NCBI RefSeq assembly: GCF_943912665.1
Contig: NZ_CALTVG010000049.1
Coordinates: forward strand, 1 to 14,720
Reading direction: 5' to 3'
DNA from: an uncultured Corynebacterium sp.
GTDB lineage: Bacteria; Actinomycetota; Actinomycetes; Mycobacteriales; Mycobacteriaceae
Length of the DNA: 14,720 nucleotides
Below, piece after piece: positions 1 to 6,651 of this stretch (position 1 is the first letter of the stretch; each line of letters begins with the position of its first letter). Under the pieces are notes generated by a model. It was not told where the DNA came from, ran no database searches, and was given only the letters and a program-made list of their open reading frames with translations. Position numbers and translations under genes: made by a program.

Positions 1-1343
1 GTTGTTGGGGAAAGTGAGCGGCGGGCGCCCGGCAGGTGTGCGCGCCACGCCAGGATGACGTTGACCAGGCACAACAGGGCCAGGACGCTGCCGATGATGA
101 AGAGGTTGGTGAACCCGATGTAGGGCGCCAAGGCACTGAAGGCCATGGGGATGAAGAAGCCGGTGTAGGAGATGGAGTAGTACACGGCGGTCAAGCCTGC
201 TAGCTCGCGCTCACCCGCGATGCGCTGGACCTCAGAGAGGCCAGCGACAAGAGCGAGACCGTAGCCGGCGCCCATGGTGGCTGCTGCAGCAATGCCCAAG
301 GGCAGAGAGAGGCTGTGTGCTGCGAAGGCAGACAGGATGGCACCGACGGTGATAACGCTCATGGCGATGGCGGATGCTCGGGCGGATTTGTGGGTATCCA
401 CCAAGCGGCCGAGCATCTGCACGCCCACACCACAGCCCAGGGTGATTACGGTCATGAGGCCGGAGAAGGCAATGGGGTTATCGCCCGCAGACTTCGACAG
501 CAGCTGGGGCAGGAGCGCATAGGCGGCGCCGGCGCAGCCGAAGACCCACGGAGCCACCGGGATGACGACGCGGACGAAGCGCTTGTGGGCGGCGGCCGGG
601 ATGTGCAGCATTTCGAGCATCTCGCGCACGGTGAGATCCAGGATGGTGGTCTTTACCGTGCCGTGGCTGGGCTCGCGGGTCTCCGGGGTGTGGAGCAACC
701 AGATTGCGGTGACTATTGTCAGCAGCATGTGGAGGGTGTAGGCGGTGTGGGTTGGCCACGGACCCCACTGTGCTAGCACGGAGGCGATACCGGCGCCAAC
801 GAGGAATCCGGCGGTCAAGCACAGCGACGCCTTGCGAGCGCCCGAGGCGGGATCGCCACCGGCGCGCGTGATGAGCTCCGTAATCCACGTCGAGCCCACG
901 GCCATGACAAGACCCAGCGCCATGCCACACAGCACGCGACCCAGCGCGATGATAAGCGGCTCCTCCGGGGCGATGGACAGGAGGAAAGAACCGGCTAGCG
1001 AGAGGGGAGCGGCGGGCAGCAGCATCGGGCGGCGGCCGATAAGGTCCGAGAGCGGGCCGCCAATGAGCAAGGCCGGGATGATGCCGATGACGTAAGCGGC
1101 GAGGAGGCCGTTGACCGTGACCTGGGAGAAGTGGGAGGTCTCGCGGTACATCACCAAGAGCGGGGTGAACTCGTTGCCGCCCCAGGCCACGGCGACCATG
1201 GAGCCGGCCACAGAGAACCACGCGTGCGGGCTAAAGGCCTTCTCGGTGGCGGTTGCCTGGTGCGGCTGGTGGGTCTCGGGGGATAAGTCAGGTTCGGGGG
1301 CGGGCGCGTCGATCGACGGATTCGAATGCGCAGAAACGGTCAC
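1..1343 (-). CDS. MFS transporter (partial, C-terminal end beyond the window)
   Basis: This is a major facilitator superfamily permease of the inner membrane. The 447 residues visible are rich in hydrophobic segments, enough for about 12 TM helices. The MFS motif A is present after TM2 as GGPLSDLIGRRP (residues 95-106). A polar, proline- and acid-rich N-terminal tail of about 40 residues precedes TM1 and should be cytoplasmic. The frame is still open at base 1, so the stop is not seen, although most of a typical 400-450 residue MFS protein is present. The GTG start is chosen because AAGGA lies 7 bases upstream and because the start overlaps the stop of the upstream GntR gene (GTGA, 3 bases shared), implying translational coupling. 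The substrate cannot be told from sequence; drug efflux and metabolite uptake are both possible. The GntR neighbour is its likely regulator. Confidence 0.88.
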   Translation of the reverse strand, partial: MTVSAHSNPSIDAPAPEPDLSPETHQPHQATATEKAFSPHAWFSVAGSMVAVAWGGNEFTPLLVMYRETSHFSQVTVNGLLAAYVIGIIPALLIGGPLSDLIGRRPMLLPAAPLSLAGSFLLSIAPEEPLIIALGRVLCGMALGLVMAVGSTWITELITRAGGDPASGARKASLCLTAGFLVGAGIASVLAQWGPWPTHTAYTLHMLLTIVTAIWLLHTPETREPSHGTVKTTILDLTVREMLEMLHIPAAAHKRFVRVVIPVAPWVFGCAGAAYALLPQLLSKSAGDNPIAFSGLMTVITLGCGVGVQMLGRLVDTHKSARASAIAMSVITVGAILSAFAAHSLSLPLGIAAAATMGAGYGLALVAGLSEVQRIAGERELAGLTAVYYSISYTGFFIPMAFSALAPYIGFTNLFIIGSVLALLCLVNVILAWRAHLPGARRSLSPT

Positions 1344-1981
1344 AGTTGCTTCCTTGAAGAGTTGAGATGGGATTCGAGTTCACTGAGGTATGTCTCCAGG
1401 TCGCCGGTACGCAAGGCGTCGGCAAGCAAGGAGTGTTGGGCAACGAAGGCGCGGGCGCGCTCGACGCTGCGCCCGATAGCCGTGGCGGTGAATCGCTGCT
1501 GGCGCTCGCGCAAGGTGTGGCCCAGGTTGGCCAGCAGGCGGTTGCCGCCGTTGTCCATGATGGTTTGGTGGAACTTGGCGTCGAGCAGGGTGTAGGCCCG
1601 CAGGTCGTCGGCATCCAGCGCGGCGTGTTGTTCCTTGATGGTGGCGTCGAGGACGTCGGCAATGTGCCCGCGCTCCTCGGCGCTTAAGGTGCAGATATGG
1701 CGAGCAGAGTTTTCGTCGACAAGCATGCGTGCCTCGTACACCTCGCGGATATCGCGGGGGCTAATCGGTACCACGAGCGCGCCGCGCTTCGGATACAGCT
1801 TGAGAAACCCCTCGACCTCGAGGCGGAGGAACGCCTCGCGCACCGGGGTGCGGCTCATGCCGAGCTCGGCGGCGAGGGCGGCCTCGGAGAGCATCTCCGA
1901 TTCGTCGACCGCGTCCTCAATGATGCGCCGCTTGAGGTAGTCGTAGGCCCGTTCCGCAGCGGGTACTCTGTCTTTCTGCAT
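1340..1981 (-). CDS. GntR family transcriptional regulator, FCD (FadR-like) subfamily
   Basis: A 213-residue repressor-type regulator. An N-terminal winged helix-turn-helix (about 8-72) contains the GntR signature LSEAALAAELGMSRTPVREA followed by LEVEGFL and a KRGALV wing. The C-terminal all-helical FCD domain (about 78-205) keeps the likely metal/effector ligands D134, H138, H183 and H205, the set typical of metal-binding FCD proteins. Its stop overlaps the start of the MFS gene, so it most likely controls that transporter in response to a small carboxylate-like ligand (inferred from the family). The ATG at 1981 is preferred because the HTH begins right after it; an in-frame ATG at 1996 is also possible. 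Neither has a Shine-Dalgarno sequence. The start codon lies inside a 12-base palindrome, which suggests autorepression. The frame stays open upstream to 2311, but that part overlaps the phosphoesterase gene and is not GntR-like. Confidence 0.9.
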   Translation of the reverse strand: MQKDRVPAAERAYDYLKRRIIEDAVDESEMLSEAALAAELGMSRTPVREAFLRLEVEGFLKLYPKRGALVVPISPRDIREVYEARMLVDENSARHICTLSAEERGHIADVLDATIKEQHAALDADDLRAYTLLDAKFHQTIMDNGGNRLLANLGHTLRERQQRFTATAIGRSVERARAFVAQHSLLADALRTGDLETYLSELESHLNSSRKQL

Positions 1982-2002
1982 GTATACATGATGCATGCAT
2001 GC
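1979..2002 (-). promoter_or_regulatory. Probable GntR operator: overlapping palindromes at the regulator start
   Basis: CATGTATACATG (1979-1990) is a perfect 12-base palindrome with the GTATAC core often bound by GntR/FCD regulators. It is followed at once by ATGCATGCAT (1991-2000) and the overlapping palindrome GCATGCATGC (1993-2002). The first palindrome contains the ATG of the GntR gene, so binding there would block transcription or translation initiation of the regulator and the coupled MFS gene. The site assignment is inferred from position and symmetry; no second copy was found in the window. Confidence 0.6.
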
Positions 2003-2096
2003 GGTGGGCAGCGTCCAGCGGACAGGGCGAATGGTGAGAGAGTGATCACACAGAAAGGGACTGAGACCCACTTCTCCATCCGGGCGCGGAGGGGTG

Positions 2097-2708
2097 CTAG
2101 AGGCGGGTGATGGTGGCCGAGGGGACGTCGACAAGCACTGCTTTACCCATGCCCACCCAGCCGATGAAGGGATCCTGGCTGAGGACCTCCGGGGTGTGGA
2201 CGTGGCCGAGCACCCAGGCGTCGGCACCGGTGGCGGACAACGTCTGGGGAGTGAGCGGCAGGCACGTGCCCTTCGAGTACTCCCCGGTGACCGATGAATG
2301 CAGTAATCCAATCAGTGTCCCGTCCGCGGTGCGGGGTGGGAAGGTGAGCTCCCGCGGATCCGGGTCCGTGGCTACAGCCGCAGTCAGTACCGTGGCGCCC
2401 GCGCACTCGAAGGAATGAACCTCCGTGGAGTGGACGCGCACAGCCTCCGGCAGCTGCAGCTCGTGGTGGACGTCGTGATTGCCGGAAATGAAGTGCACCT
2501 CTGCGAAGAACTCGCACGCGCGCTCCATGACGGCATAAGCCTGCGGGAGGTACCGGCCCGGGTCCGCTGCGCGGTCGATGATATCCCCGAGACACACGCA
2601 GGCGCTGGCGCGGTGGGAGGCCTTTGAGAGCATGTCCAGCGCCCACTCGAGCCCGGGCGCGCCGGGGCGGCCGAGGTGGAGATCGGCGAAAACCAGGATG
2701 CTAGGCAC
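2097..2708 (-). CDS. Calcineurin-like metallophosphoesterase
   Basis: A 203-residue protein with all the metal-binding motifs of the calcineurin-like phosphoesterase superfamily: DLH (D9, H11), GDIID (D42), GNHD (N77, H78), H137 in LLHSS, and GHVH (H169, H171). These ligands hold a dinuclear centre that hydrolyses phosphomono- or phosphodiesters. There is no signal peptide, so it should act in the cytoplasm. The size is close to a minimal single-domain enzyme. The GTG start overlaps the end of the permease gene by 8 bases, so it is the last gene of the ABC importer operon and is probably translated together with it. This suggests that it processes an imported phosphorylated compound, but the family also includes nucleases and cyclic-nucleotide phosphodiesterases and the substrate cannot be read from sequence. 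Confidence 0.88.
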   Translation of the reverse strand: MPSILVFADLHLGRPGAPGLEWALDMLSKASHRASACVCLGDIIDRAADPGRYLPQAYAVMERACEFFAEVHFISGNHDVHHELQLPEAVRVHSTEVHSFECAGATVLTAAVATDPDPRELTFPPRTADGTLIGLLHSSVTGEYSKGTCLPLTPQTLSATGADAWVLGHVHTPEVLSQDPFIGWVGMGKAVLVDVPSATITRL

Positions 2709-4362
2709 GGGCCCTCCGGTTCTGCCACCAGGTGAGGATGACGAGGACCAGCGTGGAGGTGCCCACGCCGATGAGGGTCATGGCCATGGCTTCGGCGCGG
2801 TGGCCTTGGTCGAACTGGTTCATAATCCACGGTGCCAGGAGATTGAGCTGGCTGGGGCGGATGAGGGAGGACATGACCAGCTCGCGGAAGCCCACGAAGA
2901 ACGCCAGCAGCCAGCCGGCAAAGATGCCCGGCGCCAGCAGCGGCAGAGTGATGGACCGCAGCGTGTGGCCGGCGGACGCGCCCGAGACTGCGGCGGCCTC
3001 ATACACGCTGGGGGAGACCGCGCCGGCGGACGTCTTGATGTTTTGCACTGCCATGGGCAAGAACAGCACGGTAAACGCCATCACCAGGATGCCCATCGTG
3101 CCGTACGGCGACCACGGCAGCCACGGCGCGTTCCACAGGAGAATAAAGCCGATGGCCAGGACGATGCCCGGAACCGTATCCGGGGCCACAGCCAAAAAGT
3201 CCGCCGCGCGTGCGCTGACCATCTTCGTGCGCTGAGTGAGCAGCGTAATGGCAACACCCAGAATGACGGCAGTGGTGGCGCCGATAGCGCCGAGGGCGAT
3301 GGAGCGCAGCAGCGCCTCTTGTGCGGTGGGCATCTGCAGAACGATGGCGAAGTAGTCGAAGGTGAGGTTCTGCGGGGTCGGCGGTGCGGAGCGCAGGATG
3401 GTCATCGCTGCCAGCGTGATGGAGATATAGGGGATGAGCACGGAACAGGCGACGATGAGAAAAATGATCACCCCGCCAAGCGCCGTGCCGGCGCCTCCCA
3501 GACGCAGCGCCACCTGGCGGGAGACTCGTCCGCCGCCGGTGAGGTCGCGGCGAGATACCCACTGCTGGAAGGCCCACGCCGCCACGCCCAGAGCGAAAAG
3601 GACGGAGGAGGAAGCGGCGGCGTCGGAAAAGCTCAGCGGGTCAATGGTGACGTCCTGGTAGATGGAGGACACCAGCACCTTGAAGCCGATGGCATTACCC
3701 AACGTCACCGGCGTGCCGAACTCGCCGGCCGCCTTGATGAAGACGATGAGTGCGCCGAGGGAGTAGGGGCCCACGACCGCCGGCATGATGATGCGGGTGG
3801 CCTGCTGCCAGCGGCTCGCGCCGGCGACTTGGGCCATCTCCAGGGAGGAGGCGGGGATGGAGGCAAGGCAGTTGCGCAGAATGAGGTAGAGGAAGGGGAA
3901 GAGCTCGCACGCCATGATGAACGCCATGCCCGGTACGGAGTAGATGGCGTCGTGCGCGAGCTTGCCCACCGCATGACCGAAGAGCATTTCGGAGACTCCG
4001 CCGCGGCGGGTGAAGTCCATCCACGCCATCGCGGCGGCGAAGGGCGGGGTCATGAACGGGATCATGATGGCAATTTCTATCCAGTTCGCTGAGGAATACC
4101 GCGTCCACGCCCGCAGGAAGGCGAGGGGAGCAGCGAACAAGGTAGAAAAGACCACCACAAGGAGGGAGAGAACGATGGTATTGAGCAGCACCTGCCCCAT
4201 GCCCGGCTCCACAATCTTGTGGAGCGAGGAGGGCTCGTCCCGGTAGCCCAGCACTGCGCTGATGAGCACCGACACCAGCGGCGCGGCGACGAGGACCAGC
4301 AGGACAATCAGTACTGCGTAGATGCCGAGCCGGCGCTGCGGGGTGCGGGTGGTGGTGCTCAT
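2701..4362 (-). CDS. ABC transporter permease, fused two-domain type (Fe3+/phosphonate-like)
   Basis: A 553-residue inner-membrane permease made of two BPD_transp_1 domains in tandem, about 12 TM helices in all. Each half has an EAA loop, which docks the ATPase: the first at about 174-195 (LEMAQVAGASRW) and the second at about 454-475 (YEAAAVSGASAG). A single fused chain of this length is typical of AfuB/FbpB-type ferric, sugar-phosphate and some 2-aminoethylphosphonate importers. The ATG start has GGAG 9-10 bases upstream. It lies 57 bases after the binding-protein gene and overlaps the phosphoesterase gene by 8 bases, placing it third in a four-gene operon. No terminator-like hairpin is seen between these genes. 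The substrate is not defined by sequence. Confidence 0.92.
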   Translation of the reverse strand: MSTTTRTPQRRLGIYAVLIVLLVLVAAPLVSVLISAVLGYRDEPSSLHKIVEPGMGQVLLNTIVLSLLVVVFSTLFAAPLAFLRAWTRYSSANWIEIAIMIPFMTPPFAAAMAWMDFTRRGGVSEMLFGHAVGKLAHDAIYSVPGMAFIMACELFPFLYLILRNCLASIPASSLEMAQVAGASRWQQATRIIMPAVVGPYSLGALIVFIKAAGEFGTPVTLGNAIGFKVLVSSIYQDVTIDPLSFSDAAASSSVLFALGVAAWAFQQWVSRRDLTGGGRVSRQVALRLGGAGTALGGVIIFLIVACSVLIPYISITLAAMTILRSAPPTPQNLTFDYFAIVLQMPTAQEALLRSIALGAIGATTAVILGVAITLLTQRTKMVSARAADFLAVAPDTVPGIVLAIGFILLWNAPWLPWSPYGTMGILVMAFTVLFLPMAVQNIKTSAGAVSPSVYEAAAVSGASAGHTLRSITLPLLAPGIFAGWLLAFFVGFRELVMSSLIRPSQLNLLAPWIMNQFDQGHRAEAMAMTLIGVGTSTLVLVILTWWQNRRARA

Positions 4363-4419
4363 GGCGTGCTGCTCCGAAACGTGAGGACTGGAAGAGATGA
4401 ACTGGGAAAGAGAAGCGGA

Positions 4420-5499
4420 CTACTTCAGGTAGCGCTCGGCGAACTTTTCCTTGACGTCCTTGGACGAGGACGCAATGCCGTCGAGGTCCTCGTTGAGGGT
4501 CTGAATCTCATCCAGCTTCGGGCCGTTCTTCGGGGTGATCTCGGTGTTGGCCGGGATCATGTTCTTGGAGGCGGAAATCTCCTGGGCCTCGTCGGAGAAC
4601 ATGAAGTCCACGAAGGCCTCGGCGGCGTCCTTGTTGTCCGTGGTCTTGAGGATCATGACCGGGCGCGGGGTGACGGTGGTGCCGGAGGAAGGGATGACGA
4701 CCTCGAGCGGCTCGCCCTTGGCCTTGGCGGAGTAGGCGGAGTAGTCAACGCCACCGAGCACGACGCCGCGGGAGCCGGAGGTCACCTGGTCCAGGGCCGG
4801 GCCGTTAGCGCCCTGCACCAGCATGCCGTTGTCGAAGAGCTTGTCAAAGAGCTCCCAGGTCTTGTCCTCGCCCCACTGCTCCACCATGGCGGCGATGAGG
4901 TCGGCGGCGGTGCCGGATTCGCGCGGATCCGGCATGATGACCTGATCCTTGTACTTCTCGTCGGCCAAGTCCTCCCAGTCCTGCGGGACGGAGTCGATCA
5001 CGGAGGTGTTAGTCACCAGCGCCAGGGCGGAGCCGTCGCGGCCGGTGAAGGTACCGCTCTGGGAGGCCCACGACGGGGTGATCTTGTCCGCGCCCTCCGG
5101 GGTGTACTCCTCCAGCGCACCGGCCTTGTCCTGCTTCGAGGCAGCGGCCCAGGACGCCAGGTAGACCACGTCCGCCTGCGGGTTGGCCTCCTCGGCCTTG
5201 AGCTTGGCGGTGATCTTGCCGGTGGTGTCCGCGAAGACGTTGACCTTCACGTCGGTCTTGGCCTCGAAGGCCTCCACGAGGGCGTCGGTAAGCCCCTGCG
5301 GGTTCGCGGAGTAGTAGTCCAGCTCGCCGCTGAGCCCCTCCGGGGCCTCCCACTCCTGGGCGTTCGAGGTCTCAGAGCCGGAAGCGTTGTCGGCGGAGGA
5401 ATCGGTGGAGTCAGCAGACTCGACGGAGCCGCAGCCCACGAGGGCCACGGCGGAGGCAGCGGATACAGCCAGAAGGGCAGAGAATTTCTTGGAGAACAT
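4420..5499 (-). CDS. ABC transporter substrate-binding lipoprotein (Fe3+/2-AEP-type family)
   Basis: A 359-residue extracellular solute-binding protein. It begins with a lipoprotein signal: KK at 4-5, a hydrophobic core and the lipobox LVGC with C23 as the lipidated residue. A short Ser/Asp-rich linker follows. The mature part opens with the type II binding-protein pattern LDYYSANPQGLTDALVEAF and has DVVYLAS and a conserved MPDPRESGTAAD segment. It fits the cluster of ferric, phosphonate and sugar-phosphate binders. I see no tyrosine pair that clearly marks iron binding. The ATG at 5499 is chosen because AAAGGA lies 7 bases upstream and the signal peptide starts there. The frame continues open to 5742, but that part overlaps the ATPase gene. 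It is second in the operon, 37 bases after the ATPase gene. It presumably captures the substrate at the outer face of the membrane. Confidence 0.9.
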   Translation of the reverse strand: MFSKKFSALLAVSAASAVALVGCGSVESADSTDSSADNASGSETSNAQEWEAPEGLSGELDYYSANPQGLTDALVEAFEAKTDVKVNVFADTTGKITAKLKAEEANPQADVVYLASWAAASKQDKAGALEEYTPEGADKITPSWASQSGTFTGRDGSALALVTNTSVIDSVPQDWEDLADEKYKDQVIMPDPRESGTAADLIAAMVEQWGEDKTWELFDKLFDNGMLVQGANGPALDQVTSGSRGVVLGGVDYSAYSAKAKGEPLEVVIPSSGTTVTPRPVMILKTTDNKDAAEAFVDFMFSDEAQEISASKNMIPANTEITPKNGPKLDEIQTLNEDLDGIASSSKDVKEKFAERYLK

Positions 5500-5536
5500 G
5501 ACAGAGTCCTTTGCGTAGCAGGTAATGAATAGAGGT

Positions 5537-6529
5537 CTAGTAGGCCAGACGGACAGCTTCCCCGCGCTGAACGCGGGTGCGGCTATAGGCCACCCAGGGG
5601 GTGTCCGAGCCGTCGACGTCGCAGTGCAGCTCGTAGCGCCCGCCGATGTATTGGGCGGTGCGCACGATGCCGTCCACGTGGTGCGGGAAAGAGCCGATGT
5701 CTTCCTCCGCGCTGAGGACGGTGAGGTTTTCCGGGCGGACATCGGGAAGCCCGGCGCGGCGGTTCATGGTGCCCACGAAGCCGCCGACGAAGTCCGTGGC
5801 GGGGGAGTCGTACAACGTGACCGGGTCGGCGAACTGCTCGATATGCCCGTCTTTCATCACCACGACGCGGTCCGACATGGACAGGGCCTCGGACTGGTCG
5901 TGGGTGACGTAGATGACGGTCAGGCCGAGGTCATGGGCCAGGGCGGTCAGCTCGGCGCGGATCTGCACGCGCAGGGCGGCATCGAGGGCGGAGAGGGGCT
6001 CATCCATCAGCAGCAGCTGCGGGTTGGACACCAGGGCTCGGGCGATGGCGACGCGCTGCTGCTGGCCGCCGGAGAGCTGGTTGGGGCGGGCCTGGGCCTT
6101 GGCGCTAATGCCCACCATGTCCATGCACGTGCGCACGCGCTCGGCGCGCTCTGCGGCAGAGAGCTTGTTGCCGGCGGTGGTTAGCGGGAACTCGATGTTC
6201 TTTTCCACCGTCATGTGCGGCCACAGCGCGAGATCCTGGAAGACCATGGACAGGTGGCGCTTGTTGACGGGAACGTTGGTGTGGGGGCCGAAGACTTCCT
6301 TGCCGGCAAAGGTGATGGTGCCGGAGTCCGGGGTTTCGAGGCCCGCGATGCAGCGCAGGAGCGTGGACTTTCCGCAGCCGGAGGGGCCGAGGATGGAGAT
6401 GAACTCGCCGGGGTTGATGACGAGGTCAGTGGCGTGCAGGCCGGTGTTGTCCGCGAACTCGCGCTTGACTCCTTCCAGAACCACGTGGGCCTGGGAGGAG
6501 GGGTGTTGAGGCGAGGCTGGAGAATTCAC
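5537..6529 (-). CDS. ABC transporter ATP-binding protein
   Basis: A 330-residue ATPase that energises the importer. From the GTG start the motifs are Walker A GPSGCGKST (48-56), Q-loop Q98, signature LSGGQQQR (152-159), Walker B LLLMDEP (172-178), D-loop SALD (180-183) and switch H210 (YVTHD). After about residue 240 a C-terminal extension of some 90 residues fits the TOBE-like regulatory domain of FbpC/PotA-type ATPases. The GTG at 6529 is chosen because a TAACTT -10 box lies 8 bases upstream and there is no Shine-Dalgarno sequence, suggesting leaderless expression. A longer frame from a TTG at 6571 adds 14 odd hydrophobic residues and is unlikely. It is the first gene of the operon, ahead of the binding protein, permease and phosphoesterase genes, and diverges from dinB. 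Confidence 0.92.
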   Translation of the reverse strand: MNSPASPQHPSSQAHVVLEGVKREFADNTGLHATDLVINPGEFISILGPSGCGKSTLLRCIAGLETPDSGTITFAGKEVFGPHTNVPVNKRHLSMVFQDLALWPHMTVEKNIEFPLTTAGNKLSAAERAERVRTCMDMVGISAKAQARPNQLSGGQQQRVAIARALVSNPQLLLMDEPLSALDAALRVQIRAELTALAHDLGLTVIYVTHDQSEALSMSDRVVVMKDGHIEQFADPVTLYDSPATDFVGGFVGTMNRRAGLPDVRPENLTVLSAEEDIGSFPHHVDGIVRTAQYIGGRYELHCDVDGSDTPWVAYSRTRVQRGEAVRLAY

Positions 6530-6537
6530 GAGGAAAC

Positions 6538-6543
6538 AAGTTA
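6538..6543 (-). promoter_or_regulatory. -10 box of the ABC importer operon
   Basis: TAACTT on the minus strand fits the actinobacterial TAnnnT -10 consensus and ends 8 bases before the GTG start of the ATPase gene. The intergenic region (6530-6651) is clearly more A/T-rich near this site than its surroundings. No convincing -35 box and no DtxR-type iron box were seen. Confidence 0.45.
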
Positions 6544-6638
6544 AACCGAAAAAGTAAATAAATTGGAGCAATTACATGGCGCGGCGGCGAAGGAAAGGTG
6601 AACAAATGGTGGCGTGTGGAGTAAGCGGAGAGGTGTTT

Positions 6639-6644
6639 TAGACT
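6639..6644 (+). promoter_or_regulatory. -10 box of dinB
   Basis: TAGACT, within GTGTTTTAGACT, fits TAnnnT and ends 7 bases before the ATG of dinB, so transcription should start at or next to the A of the start codon. No LexA-type palindrome was seen around it. Confidence 0.6.
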
Positions 6645-6651
6645 GGAGCGC

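Noticed and set aside
2017..2027. GTCC-GCT-GGAC mini-hairpin as a terminator downstream of the phosphoesterase gene
   Set aside because: The stem is only 4 base pairs, with no T tract.
2042..2049. GTGATCAC palindrome as a GlxR/CRP-type site
   Set aside because: A GlxR box needs TGTGA and TCACA separated by 6 bases; here the halves are fused.
1982..2311. Upstream extension of the GntR frame
   Set aside because: It overlaps the end of the phosphoesterase gene and does not resemble GntR; the HTH domain begins just after the ATG at 1981.
2578..4092. Long open frame on the plus strand opposite the permease gene
   Set aside because: It is antisense to a clear permease gene. Its product has no recognisable motif and is rich in Gly, Arg, Asp and His, as expected from reverse reading of GC-rich coding DNA.
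4219..5532. Open plus-strand frame of 437 codons opposite the binding-protein gene
   Set aside because: It is a mirror of the real lipoprotein gene on the other strand: Gly/Val/Leu-rich with no domain.
6530..6571. TTG start extending the ABC ATPase by 14 residues
   Set aside because: The extra residues are hydrophobic and unlike an ABC ATPase N-terminus, and the -10 box would lie inside the gene.
6530..6651. LexA (SOS) or DtxR (iron) box between the ABC operon and dinB
   Set aside because: No palindrome of either type was found by eye; both regulators therefore have no support here.
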